DNA of 56,435 nt, from positions 1-56,435 of the forward strand of contig NZ_JAAOLX010000016.1 in the NCBI RefSeq assembly GCF_011601265.1, written 5' to 3'. Numbering within the stretch: position 1 is the first letter of the stretch; each line of letters starts with the position of its first letter. The DNA is from Iodobacter violaceini (lineage in GTDB: Bacteria; Pseudomonadota; Gammaproteobacteria; Burkholderiales; Chitinibacteraceae). The notes below the pieces were generated by a model that saw nothing but the letters and a program-made list of their open reading frames with translations, did not search any database and was not told the DNA's origin. Below, one piece after another: positions 9,011-17,592 of this stretch. Position numbers and translations under genes: made by a program.

Positions 9011-10864
9011 ATGCTTGATTCATTATTGCCGTATTACGAACGTGAGCTGAGTTTATTACGCGAATTGTCGGGCGAGTTTGCCCGCCGTTACCCTAAAATT
9101 GCCGGGCGGCTGCAATTAGAAGGGGATCAGTGTGAAGATCCGCATACTGAGCGTCTGATTGAATCATTCGCCTTTCTTGCCTCACGCATTCATAAAAAGC
9201 TGGACGACGAATACCCTGAAATTGCCTCCAGCTTTTTAGATGTGCTCTATCCGCATTATCTGCGGCCGATTCCATCGTCCAGCATTGTGCAGTTTGAGTG
9301 TGATCCCCTGCGGCCGGAAATCGCCAAACGCTATGTGATCGAGCGTGGTCAGCCTGTGCATGCGCCAGCCATTCAGGGCGTAACGTGTAAATTCAGAACC
9401 TGCTATCCGGTAGATCTTTATCCTTTGTCTTTATCAGACGCCAAGCTGGAGTTATGCAGCAGCTCGCCTAATTTGCGCCGTATCGCGCCCGATGCAGCCG
9501 CGGTGTTAACACTGGAATTTAATACTCACGGCAATTTACCTGTCAGCAGTATTAATTTGCAGTCGCTCAGATTATTTCTGGATGGCGAGCCTGCGCTGAT
9601 GCATCTGGTGTACGAGCTGTTGCTGTCAGGCACTACACGTTTGCGCGTGGGCGATGGCAGCGATGATCCGGCCCGCACCCGCTTTTTGCCTGCTGCTGCA
9701 ATTGCACCGGTCGGTTTTGGCCGTGATGAAGGCGTGCTGGAATACGACGAGCGCTCCTTTCTGGGCTATCGCTTACTGACCGAATATTTCAGCTGCCCGG
9801 ATAAATTTTTGTTTGTGGATATTCAGCAGCTGAGCGATGTGGCGCAAACCATTTCGGGCAGCAAGCTGGTCATTCAATGCATGATTCAGCGCTGGCCCGA
9901 TACCGAGCGCCATGCACGCCTCTTACATCATTTGCAGGCTTCACATTTCAAACTGGGCTGCACGCCGATTGTGAATCTCTTTGTGCAGGCGGGTGAGCCC
10001 ATTCGTGTGACCCACCAGAAGGCCAGTTATCCCGTTGTGCCCGATGCACGCAAGCAGCATGCTTTTGAAGTGATGCAGCTCAGGCGCGTGGTGCGGGTAG
10101 AAAAAACCGGCAGCCAGGAAAGCAGCGAAGAAGTTCTGCCGTTTTATGCAATCCGGCACGGGGTGAGTAAAGAAGGCCCTAAATTTTACTGGCACGCCAG
10201 CCGTGAGGCTTCACCTCGTCAGGATGATAAAGGCACAGATTTAGAGCTGCATCTGGTTGATCTGGATTTCAATGCCGTCAGGCCAGGGGCCGAGGTTTTA
10301 AGTCTGGAATTACTCTGCAGTAATCGTGATCTGCCCGAGCTGATTCCTTTTGGCGGCAGCCAGTCTGGGCAGCATATTGATTTCAGCCTGCCGGGGCATT
10401 CGGTGGTGAAGCGGGTGAAGCTGCTGCGTAAACCAAGTAACAGCTTACGTCCGCCGCAAAAACGCGGGCTGCAGTGGCGCCTGGTTTCGCATCTGTCGCT
10501 TAATTATTTGTCTTTGATTGAATCGGGCCGCTCTGCCTTGCAGGAAATGCTGGTGTTGTATAACCAAACCGATTCACCAGTGAATACCCGGCAGATTCAG
10601 GGGATCAGCGCCATCAGCAGTGCACCGGCCGTCACACGGGTTATGGGCCGGGATTTTGCGGGTTTTGTACGCGGTACCGAAATCACCCTGACGCTGGATG
10701 AAGAATATTACGTAGGCGGCAGTATTTATCTGTTTGCCAGTGTGCTGGAGCGCTTTTTTGCACTGTATTGCTCGCCAAACAGCTTTACCCGCCTGCGGGT
10801 AAAAACCAAGCACGAAGAGCTGGCTGCATGGCCTGCACGAGCAGGTGAGGCTTTGGTTATTTAA
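9011..10864 (+). CDS. tssF: T6SS baseplate subunit TssF
   Basis: TssF is a baseplate wedge component (VasA/ImpG family) that binds TssG, TssE and TssK. The 617-residue length is normal. The N-terminus has the family signature LLPYYERELSLLRELSGEFA followed by YPKIAGRL, and further typical segments such as FLDVLYPHYLRPIPS and, near the C-terminus, GSIYLFASVLERFFALY. The ATG follows a region without a strong ribosome binding site. tssG begins 36 bases after its stop, so the two form an operon; expression probably starts in the tssA-tssF divergent region. Confidence 0.96.
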   Translation: MLDSLLPYYERELSLLRELSGEFARRYPKIAGRLQLEGDQCEDPHTERLIESFAFLASRIHKKLDDEYPEIASSFLDVLYPHYLRPIPSSSIVQFECDPLRPEIAKRYVIERGQPVHAPAIQGVTCKFRTCYPVDLYPLSLSDAKLELCSSSPNLRRIAPDAAAVLTLEFNTHGNLPVSSINLQSLRLFLDGEPALMHLVYELLLSGTTRLRVGDGSDDPARTRFLPAAAIAPVGFGRDEGVLEYDERSFLGYRLLTEYFSCPDKFLFVDIQQLSDVAQTISGSKLVIQCMIQRWPDTERHARLLHHLQASHFKLGCTPIVNLFVQAGEPIRVTHQKASYPVVPDARKQHAFEVMQLRRVVRVEKTGSQESSEEVLPFYAIRHGVSKEGPKFYWHASREASPRQDDKGTDLELHLVDLDFNAVRPGAEVLSLELLCSNRDLPELIPFGGSQSGQHIDFSLPGHSVVKRVKLLRKPSNSLRPPQKRGLQWRLVSHLSLNYLSLIESGRSALQEMLVLYNQTDSPVNTRQIQGISAISSAPAVTRVMGRDFAGFVRGTEITLTLDEEYYVGGSIYLFASVLERFFALYCSPNSFTRLRVKTKHEELAAWPARAGEALVI

Positions 10865-10900
10865 TGACTCATCTTTGTGTATCAAACGGGAGAGCGCTGC

Positions 10901-11914
10901 ATGGCCAGCTCTAAACACCCTCGTCATCTGGATCAGGAGCTTCTGGCCAATCCAACCGGCTTTGGTTTTTTTCAGGCGGTACGGCTTTTGGGTTTATCCG
11001 CCAGAAAGCGGGGCGACCGGCGCGGGCCTTTACCTTCGGGCCTGCGTTTTCGCACCCTGGCTAATTTGTCTTTCCCTGCCAGCGAAATGACCCGCTACAC
11101 CGCCGTGCAAACCGAAGACGGCGAGCTGAACGAGCTGGAAGTCGCATTTATGGGTCTTACCGGCCCCAGCGGCGTTTTGCCCACCAGCTATACCGAGCTG
11201 CTGATCGAGCGCCGCCAGCAGTATCGCGATCCCACCCTGCATGCCTTTCTGGATATTTTCAGCCACCGCTCTATTGCCTTGTTTTATGGCGCATGGAAAA
11301 AATATCGCTTCTGGCTGCAAGCCGAAAGCGGCGAGCAGGACGGCTTTAGCCGCAATCTGCTGGATTTGGGCGGTATGGGCTTAAGCGCATTGCGGGCGCA
11401 AATGGGGCAGGGCGCGCTGCATGATGAAAACCTGTTTATTTATTATGCGGGACTATTAAGCCAGAAACCGATGTCCAGCCAGGCGTTGGTTACACTGATC
11501 GAAGGTTTTTTTGGCTTCAGGGCCGAGCTGGTGCAGTTTGCCGGCCAGTGGATGAATCTGCCCGAAGCAGAGCAAAGCCAGCTGGGCGGTGCATCCTGCG
11601 AGCTGGGCGTTTCTGCCTTTGCCGGGGACAGAATCTGGGACAGGCAAACTAAGCTTAATTTGCGCCTTGGGCCACTGCGCTGGGCTCAGTTTTCTGCCCT
11701 GCAACCTAATGCCGATGCCGCGCATTCGCTCAGAGAGCTGCTTAAATTTGCTCTGGGCCACAGCCTTGCCTGTGATGTTACTCTGGTTCTGGATCAGCGC
11801 GATGTTCCGGTGGCACAGCTGGCCGCAGAGCCTGTGGTGCAATTAGGCGGCAGCTGTTGGCTGGGCGCTCAGGATCATCATCCAAGCGATATGATGTTTT
11901 GCCTTCTGGAATAG
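10901..11914 (+). CDS. tssG: T6SS baseplate subunit TssG
   Basis: TssG (VasB/ImpH family) pairs with TssF in the T6SS baseplate wedge. I start at ATG 10901 because GGGAGAG lies 6 bases upstream; an in-frame GTG at 10877 would add eight residues. The 337-residue product shows the family pattern near its N-terminus (FGFFQAVRLLG), the middle GLTGPSGVLPTSYTELL motif and RDPTLHAFLDIFSHR, all typical of TssG. It immediately follows tssF. Its C-terminal end has the usual DVTLVLDQRDVP and WLG elements. Confidence 0.96.
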   Translation: MASSKHPRHLDQELLANPTGFGFFQAVRLLGLSARKRGDRRGPLPSGLRFRTLANLSFPASEMTRYTAVQTEDGELNELEVAFMGLTGPSGVLPTSYTELLIERRQQYRDPTLHAFLDIFSHRSIALFYGAWKKYRFWLQAESGEQDGFSRNLLDLGGMGLSALRAQMGQGALHDENLFIYYAGLLSQKPMSSQALVTLIEGFFGFRAELVQFAGQWMNLPEAEQSQLGGASCELGVSAFAGDRIWDRQTKLNLRLGPLRWAQFSALQPNADAAHSLRELLKFALGHSLACDVTLVLDQRDVPVAQLAAEPVVQLGGSCWLGAQDHHPSDMMFCLLE

Positions 11915-11964
11915 CAAGTTGCTGCTAAGCTACAAGTGATCAACCGGCTCATAAGAAGGCTGTA

Positions 11965-12204
11965 ATGGAAAAATTTCCTCATCATCTTAATGCGCTTTTT
12001 GCCCAGCTGGGTCTGGCATCCGGCGATGACGATATCGCGGCCTTTATTATGAAACACGCCCCTCTGCCTTCGCATTTCTCCCTGCTGGAAGCGCCTTTCT
12101 GGACAGAAAATCAGGCCGCATTTTTACGCGAAGAGCTGGAAGAAGACGCCGATTGGGCAGAAGTAATCGATCAGCTTGATGTGGCTTTGCGGGCGATGCC
12201 ATAG
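11965..12204 (+). CDS. DUF2789 family small protein
   Basis: This 79-residue protein matches the DUF2789 pattern as I know it: LNALFAQLGLASGDDDI, then a LLEAPFWTENQAAFLREEL block and a C-terminal EDADWAEVIDQLDVALR helix. The family is small, acidic, helical and of unknown function in beta- and gammaproteobacteria. AGAAGG precedes the ATG at a normal distance. It follows tssG by 50 bases and may be read from the same transcript, but nothing ties DUF2789 to type VI secretion. Confidence 0.85.
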   Translation: MEKFPHHLNALFAQLGLASGDDDIAAFIMKHAPLPSHFSLLEAPFWTENQAAFLREELEEDADWAEVIDQLDVALRAMP

Positions 12205-12306
12205 CCGCAATGAAACACGCGGTGCACACGGCAAAACCGCGCCAAATCGGCAGGCACAGAGCACACAGCTTTAAAAAGCAGAACTCAGAGAAAACCAAAC
12301 GATGTT

Positions 12307-12334
12307 GCTGAGGGCGGTTTTAAAGCCCTCTCAG
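12307..12334. terminator. Candidate terminator hairpin after DUF2789 gene
   Basis: CTGAGGGC and GCCCTCTCAG can form an imperfect stem around a 9-base loop between two convergent genes; a run of seven T lies about 12 bases further on (12345-12351). A weak terminator is plausible. Confidence 0.35.
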
Positions 12335-12394
12335 CGCACTCGGGTTTTTTTAGTTCGCTGCGTGTGCAGATTTTTTTGAGTCGCAGAGCCCGCT

Positions 12395-12790
12395 TTAGTC
12401 ATCCCATCCCGCGTAGGTGGGCAGCGTTTGCCAGCATTGCAACTGCCGCGCTTCAATTTGCAAGGTAGTCTGATTGAGCAGCCAGCTGGCCAGGCCGCCG
12501 CGGATATAGGCCAGCTCATCGCCACACATTCCCACCAAATCCCGCGTCAGCGCTGCGGCTGCAAGGTAGATTTCACCTTCGATAATTGGCGCTGTAGCAA
12601 GATAGTATTGCTCTTCAATCAGCGCCAGCCAGTAAGCACGCTCTTCCTCCGCCAGCACCGCCACCGTACCACGCGGCTTAGCCGCCAGCTCTGTCGCAAC
12701 TAAATGGCCAACGGCCTGAAACCACTGCCAGTTTTCAATCGTATGCGTATCAACGCCATAGCAGGGGATATCGGTATTGATGGGAAACAC
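12395..12790 (-). CDS. Hypothetical 131-residue protein
   Basis: I do not recognise this family. The frame starts with GTG at 12790, with AAAGG about 11 bases upstream. The protein is acidic, predicted mostly helical, and rich in Trp, Tyr and Ala, without signal peptide or membrane segment. Its GC-rich codon use resembles neighbouring real genes, the reading frame is open through the whole interval, and there is a convergent gap to the DUF2789 gene, which together favour a true gene. Motifs such as EEERAYWLALIEEQYYLA and AYIRGGLASWLL suggest an amphipathic helical fold. No function is proposed. Confidence 0.6.
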   Translation of the reverse strand: MFPINTDIPCYGVDTHTIENWQWFQAVGHLVATELAAKPRGTVAVLAEEERAYWLALIEEQYYLATAPIIEGEIYLAAAALTRDLVGMCGDELAYIRGGLASWLLNQTTLQIEARQLQCWQTLPTYAGWDD

Positions 12791-12844
12791 AGGGCTAACC
12801 TTTATTTAATGCAGGAGGGGATTGTAAGCGAAAACGCTCAATCT

Positions 12845-12989
12845 AAACCCAAATCTTAAAACGTCATATTAAGCATTGGGGGATTTCGTCATTCCCGGGT
12901 GTTTTTATCGGGGATCCTGTGGCGCTGCCGGATCCCCGATTGAAGCGCCCGGGGATGACGATCTAAACCGTGTTTTAAGACTTGGGTTT
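12845..12989. repeat. REP-like palindromic element with nested inverted repeats
   Basis: The core (12887-12960) is a double stem-loop. An outer arm, CGTCATTCCCGGGTG against CGCCCGGGGATGACG, encloses a perfect inner arm, ATCGGGGATCC against GGATCCCCGAT. The core is flanked by a further inverted pair, AAACCCAAATCTTAAAAC (12845-12862) and GTTTTAAGACTTGGGTTT (12972-12989), matching at 17 of 18 bases. The same core family recurs at 53144-53216 and 53266-53339. It sits between the hypothetical gene and astE, and overlapping short frames here are not real genes. Confidence 0.8.
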
Positions 12990-12996
12990 TCAGGCA

Positions 12997-13992
12997 TTAA
13001 AAATCTTTCACTTCCACCACCATCAATCCCGCCCGCACGCCGGGTTTTACTTTGGGGTTGGGGAAGACCACGCGCTCTTCAGGGTGGCTTACTTTGTATT
13101 CGTAGCCGGTGTCAGATGCAATCAGCGTGCCTTGGGGATAGCGGGTGAAATTGGCAACATCGTCCGGCAGGTGCAGCTTAAATGCTTCGCTGTGTTTCTC
13201 CAGCTGGCCCACCACTTTAAATACTTGATAGGGCCGGGCTGGCCAGTTGGGTTGGGTGGCGGAGACCATGCTTTGCATCAGCGCATTGATACCGGCAAAG
13301 TCATCAAGCTGGTTTTGCCCGAAAGGCTGCACCTTGCCCAGCTCCAGTGTTACTGATTGTGCGCCGTGGTGCTGGCTGGAGTGGTAAGCAAACGTGCCTG
13401 CCGGGGCATGGTTAATCAGCAGCGCACCTAAATCACAGCACTCAAGGCATTTAAGCAAATGCGTGTCGTAAGGCCGGGTCTGGTAAGGCAGCAGGCCAAA
13501 GCGGGTAAAGCTGGAAGGACGGATGGCGGTGTGCAGATCAAGGTGATAGCGGGGGCCACTGGCTCCGGCAAAAAACTGCGCCATCGCCGCTTCAATTTGT
13601 GCGGCGCGTTGTGCATCACGGCTTTCCGGCAGGCGGGTATGGCGGTGATCAAACAAGCGGTTGAGATCGTCATCTAAATAGCGGTCGCTGGTCCGCATCG
13701 CCGCGACATTGCCCAGCAAAACCAAAAGCCGCACGCCTGGCGTCAGCTGCCCGCTTGCCAGGTCTTTAACCAGGGCATTAAGCAGCTCAATCGGCGCAGT
13801 CTCGTTGCCATGTATCCCAGCGGATAAAACCAGGCTCTGATCGCTGCCATGATGCGGCACAAATTCCAGCATGCCCTCACCCAGAAAATGCCAATGCACC
13901 CCACTCGCCAGCGTGCCTTTGACGATATCGATGGGATGATCTTGTAAGGTAAAGCTCAGGAAATCAGCAAGAACAGGGTGAGTGTGTGGCAT
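12997..13992 (-). CDS. astE: Succinylglutamate desuccinylase AstE
   Basis: AstE hydrolyses N-succinylglutamate to glutamate and succinate, the last step of the arginine succinyltransferase (AST) pathway. I start at ATG 13992 (MPHTHPVLADF); the longer frame adds a Cys/Phe-rich stretch unlike the family. The 331-residue product shows the zinc-site motif GIHGNETAPIE (His and Glu ligands), DLNRLFDHRH, and the third ligand region YHLDLHTAIR, as in the M14-related AstE/aspartoacylase family. Unusually, it is not with the other ast genes, which lie 35 kb to the right. The upstream region is divergent from nothing and carries small dispersed repeats. Confidence 0.93.
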   Translation of the reverse strand: MPHTHPVLADFLSFTLQDHPIDIVKGTLASGVHWHFLGEGMLEFVPHHGSDQSLVLSAGIHGNETAPIELLNALVKDLASGQLTPGVRLLVLLGNVAAMRTSDRYLDDDLNRLFDHRHTRLPESRDAQRAAQIEAAMAQFFAGASGPRYHLDLHTAIRPSSFTRFGLLPYQTRPYDTHLLKCLECCDLGALLINHAPAGTFAYHSSQHHGAQSVTLELGKVQPFGQNQLDDFAGINALMQSMVSATQPNWPARPYQVFKVVGQLEKHSEAFKLHLPDDVANFTRYPQGTLIASDTGYEYKVSHPEERVVFPNPKVKPGVRAGLMVVEVKDF

Positions 13993-14051
13993 GGGCGGGG
14001 TCCTGATAATGAGCAGCAAAATCTGTAGACACTGAGCACTCTGAGTAAAAA

Positions 14052-14235
14052 AGCAGAACACAGAGAACACAATGAAATATTGGAGGCAAGCGGAGCGATT
14101 AGATTCCCGATAAACCCATTCTGGAATGACGATTTTTTGTTCTGCTGGAAAATCGCAAATTGCTCAACGACAAGACGTCATTTTAAAGGTTTTCTTCGTG
14201 TGCTCTTTGTTCTCACCGTTCTCTGTGTCTGCAGA
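14052..14235. repeat. Short dispersed repeats in the astE/ydiJ intergenic gap
   Basis: AGCAGAACACAGAGAAC at 14052-14068 resembles AGCAGAACTCAGAGAAA at 12278-12294, and a diverged inverted copy (GTTCTCTGTGTCTGCAG) lies at 14218-14234. The 264-base gap upstream of astE holds no gene I can support. Confidence 0.4.
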
Positions 14236-14256
14236 TCTTGATCGTTATTAAAATAT

Positions 14257-17202
14257 TTAAAAGCAGGCCAGTAAAGCCTGTACCGGATGGCGGAGTGTGG
14301 TTTTGTCTATGAGTTTAACCTGGCAGCGGCATGAGTAGCCGGTAGCCAGCAGGTTTGGCCCTTGCTCCGCCACAATTTTAGCCCAGCTTTGCGTGTAGAT
14401 TTGCTTTGATTGTTGTCTGTGATCCGCCTCGTGGCCAAACGTGCCAGCCATGCCGCAACAGCCTGCTGGCTGGGTACTGAGCGAGACGCCCAGCGCAGCA
14501 AATACTTTATTCCAATCGCTGAATGCGCTGGCGACATTGGTTTTTTCGCTGCAATGCGGGATCAGCGTAAAGGCGGCGGTTTTCAGCTTCAGATCGGGTG
14601 CTTGCTGAGCAAATTGCCCGGCCAGCCATTCTTGCAGCAGCGCCACTTTAGGCGGATTTGCCAATGTTTTGGCGTATTCGCTGCGGTAAGTCAGCGTCAT
14701 CGAAGGATCGATTCCCACCAGCGGCACGCCGTTTTGGGCGAGTTTTTGCAGCATGGCGCTGTTATCCGCCGCCGCACGCTTAAAGCGGTCTAAAAATCCG
14801 TGCACATGCAGCGGTTTGCCATTGGGTTTAAACGGGGCAAGCTGCGGGGTGAAGCCGAGTTTTTTAAGCAGCTCGAACACATCCAGCACCAGCTGAGTTT
14901 CAAAATAGCTGGTGAAACCATCCTGCACGATGATTACAGAGTTAGCCTGATATTGCCCGTTCGCCATGGCAAAGCCACGTTGCAGCAGGGTGGCTTGCAG
15001 ATTAACGCCGGTAAGCAGCGGGCTTTCGATCAGATTAAGCCGCTGCATGATATTGCGGGCCAGCGGATTGCTCATTACGGCGTTGCAGAGCTTGGGCGCT
15101 TTGGCCATCACGGGCAGCGCAGCTTCCAGGCTGGCAACGAAGTAATCTTTGGCGGGGCGCAGATAGCGGCCGTAGTAGAGCGACATAAATTTAGAGCGCA
15201 AATCAGGAATATCCACCTTCACCGGGCATTGCCCGGCGCAAGATTTACACGCCAGGCAGCCGTTCATGGCCTCCATGACTTCCTCTGAAAAGTCGCCTTG
15301 CTTGTTCAGGCTGTTGATTGCGCGCCGTAACAGACTGGCGGGTTTTGTGGCTGTTGGATCAACCCCTTTCGCCGCTAATTGCCGCAGCCATTCGCGCATT
15401 AAAGAGGCGCGGCCTTTCGGGGAGTGGCGGCGCTCTCTTGTCGCTTTCCACGACGGGCACATCGCATCGTCAGTGTCGAAGTTATAGCAAGCGCCGTTGC
15501 CATTGCAATGCAGCGCGCCATCGTAATCTTTTTGGACATGAATCGGGATTTGCCGGTCATACACGCCACGGGTGGGCGATTCATCAATCCTGATTAAATC
15601 ATCCGGGCTGGCAATTTTGCCGGGGTTGAGCTGATTATGCGGGTCGAACACCTGCTTGATCTGCTGCAAGCAGGGGTAGAGCTTGCCAAAAAAAGCCGGT
15701 GCATATTCGCTGCGCAGCCCCTTACCGTGCTCGCCCCAGAGCACGCCATGATATTTTTGCGTGAGCGCCGCCACGCCATCGCTAATCTTGCGCAGCATGG
15801 CAAGCGCGTTCGGCTCTTTCATATCTATTGCGGGCCGCACATGCAAAACACCCGCATCCACATGGCCAAACATGCCGTAAAACAAGCCGTGCTGATCGAG
15901 CAGTGCTCTGAATTCATGAATATAATCGGCCAGATTTTCCGGCGGCACGGCGGTGTCTTCTACAAAGGGGATGGGCCTGGCGTTTCCGGCGCGGTTTGCT
16001 AACAGGCCAACCGATTTTTTACGCATTCCCCAGATGCGTTTTACTGCCGCATCGCCATGAGCCACGGTAAAGCCCAGCCTTGCGTCGTCTTGCAGGCCTT
16101 GCTCAATATGGGCGATTTGCGCGGCGAGATCGTCTTCCGTCTCGCTCAGCACTTCCAGCAAATTAATCCCCAGAGTGGGCGTGGCGTCTTCTGGAAAAAA
16201 TTCACGAATGCCGTGCCAGATTAAATCGCCTTTGGCGAGCTGCAAAATGGTGGAATCTACGGTTTCGATGGAGGCCGCACCCAGCGCCATGAGATGCGGC
16301 GCATCGCGTAATGCCGCATCAAAGCTGGCATAGCGGATATTGATCAGCGCGCTGAATTTGGGCAGTGGCAGCACATTCAGTTTGGCTTCAACAATCAGTC
16401 CCAGCGTGCCTTCCGAGCCGCATAAAATCGCGTTCAGATCAAACTGGCCGGTATCGTTATAAATATGCGCCAGATCGTAGCCGGTCAGGCAGCGGTTGAG
16501 CTTGGGAAAAGTGGCCGTAATTTGCTGGCTGTGATCTTTATGAATTTGGGCGATCAGGCCGTGCACATGGCCAATGAGGTTGTCTTGCTCACAGACCTCT
16601 GCCAGCGCGTCGTGGCTTATGGGCTGCGAATGCCAAAGCGTGCCGTCCAGTAAGACAGTATCCAGCTCCAGCACATGATCGCGTGTTTTGCCGTAAAGGC
16701 AGGAGCCCTGGCCGCTGGCATCGGTATTAATCATCCCGCCTATGGTGGCGCGGTTGGATGTGGATAATTCGGGCGCAAAAAACAGCCCGTGTTTGGCCAG
16801 CTCTTTGTTGAGCTGATCTTTCACCACACCCGTTTGCACTCTGGCCCAGCGCTGCTCTGCGTTGATCTCCAGAATGGCATTCATATTTTTGGAGAGATCG
16901 ACGACTAAGCCATCTCCCAAAGACTGCCCGTTCGTCCCCGTGCCCCCGCCGCGCGGGTAAAGTTTGATGTTGTGAAAGCGCGGCTCACCCGCCAGCTTTA
17001 CTACGCGGATTACATCATCGCTGTGCTTTGGAAACACCGCCGCCTGGGGCAACAGCTGATAAACTGAATTATCCGTCGCTAAAACGGTGCGATCTGCCAG
17101 CGTACTGCTGATCTCCCCCGCAAAACCACGCAAGCGCAGCTCGCTAATAAAATCGAGGTAGAGGGACTGTGGTGCTGGTGTTTTAGAGAGGCGAGGGATC
17201 AT
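14257..17202 (-). CDS. ydiJ: YdiJ-type FAD-binding and Fe-S dehydrogenase, likely D-2-hydroxyglutarate dehydrogenase
   Basis: A 981-residue fused flavo/iron-sulfur enzyme. The N-terminal half is an FAD-binding PCMH domain with LYPRGGGTGTNGQSLGDG near residue 82 and ATIGGMINTDASGQGS near 153, followed by the lactate-dehydrogenase-type FAD C-terminal domain (EDTAVPPENLADYIHEF, FGHVDAGVLHVRP). The C-terminal half carries a ferredoxin-like cluster motif CLACKSCAGQCPVKV (about 648) and a CCG-type domain ending in AGCCGMAGTFGHE (about 915). Length and order match E. coli YdiJ, linked in the literature to D-2-hydroxyglutarate oxidation to 2-oxoglutarate. It lies downstream of a DUF1338 gene whose family can make D-2-hydroxyglutarate, which strengthens that reading over plain D-lactate oxidation. 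Confidence 0.88.
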   Translation of the reverse strand: MIPRLSKTPAPQSLYLDFISELRLRGFAGEISSTLADRTVLATDNSVYQLLPQAAVFPKHSDDVIRVVKLAGEPRFHNIKLYPRGGGTGTNGQSLGDGLVVDLSKNMNAILEINAEQRWARVQTGVVKDQLNKELAKHGLFFAPELSTSNRATIGGMINTDASGQGSCLYGKTRDHVLELDTVLLDGTLWHSQPISHDALAEVCEQDNLIGHVHGLIAQIHKDHSQQITATFPKLNRCLTGYDLAHIYNDTGQFDLNAILCGSEGTLGLIVEAKLNVLPLPKFSALINIRYASFDAALRDAPHLMALGAASIETVDSTILQLAKGDLIWHGIREFFPEDATPTLGINLLEVLSETEDDLAAQIAHIEQGLQDDARLGFTVAHGDAAVKRIWGMRKKSVGLLANRAGNARPIPFVEDTAVPPENLADYIHEFRALLDQHGLFYGMFGHVDAGVLHVRPAIDMKEPNALAMLRKISDGVAALTQKYHGVLWGEHGKGLRSEYAPAFFGKLYPCLQQIKQVFDPHNQLNPGKIASPDDLIRIDESPTRGVYDRQIPIHVQKDYDGALHCNGNGACYNFDTDDAMCPSWKATRERRHSPKGRASLMREWLRQLAAKGVDPTATKPASLLRRAINSLNKQGDFSEEVMEAMNGCLACKSCAGQCPVKVDIPDLRSKFMSLYYGRYLRPAKDYFVASLEAALPVMAKAPKLCNAVMSNPLARNIMQRLNLIESPLLTGVNLQATLLQRGFAMANGQYQANSVIIVQDGFTSYFETQLVLDVFELLKKLGFTPQLAPFKPNGKPLHVHGFLDRFKRAAADNSAMLQKLAQNGVPLVGIDPSMTLTYRSEYAKTLANPPKVALLQEWLAGQFAQQAPDLKLKTAAFTLIPHCSEKTNVASAFSDWNKVFAALGVSLSTQPAGCCGMAGTFGHEADHRQQSKQIYTQSWAKIVAEQGPNLLATGYSCRCQVKLIDKTTLRHPVQALLACF

Positions 17203-17592
17203 AGATCTGGGCTGGTGAGAGGGCGTTGGGTGGCTAAGGTGCTTGCCTGCATACTTACAAGTATAGGTTTATCGCAGGGCGGGTGAAACCTGCGGGTAGT
17301 GCAATAACTGCGGGGCGTGCCTCAATCCTGTCAATTTAAGCAAAACCAGCTGGAAATGATGCTTTTATTGCTTGGTTTAGCTGGTTTATTCGCCTGTTTA
17401 AGGGCTGATAAACCAGCGTAACCCAATATTTGAGCGCAATGTTGGGTTACGCGATCATGCCTGCTAACCCTTCCGACAAATTCACTGCAGGTTGATAAGA
17501 TTGGGCTTATACCCGCCTGCACCATTCCATTTTATTGGAATGGTTTCGCAGGCAAGATAAAACGCCTTGCTCTCTCTGCGAAGGTTTGAAAT
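17203..17592. other. Intergenic region with two strong hairpins
   Basis: This 390-base gap between the DUF1338 and ydiJ-like genes has no gene I can support. It holds a perfect 11-bp inverted repeat (GCGTAACCCAA at 17416-17426 with TTGGGTTACGC at 17442-17452) and a long hairpin at 17515-17553, where GCCTGC and CCATTCC pair with GGAATGG and GCAGGC. Either could end DUF1338 transcription, in which case ydiJ has its own promoter here. Confidence 0.6.

Noticed and set aside
12876-13148. Short plus-strand frames over the REP-like element and the 3' end of astE
   Set aside because: They consist of repeat sequence plus antisense astE; no family resemblance.
14800-15288. 162-codon open frame opposite the ydiJ-like gene
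   Set aside because: Antisense shadow of a long, well-supported coding region.
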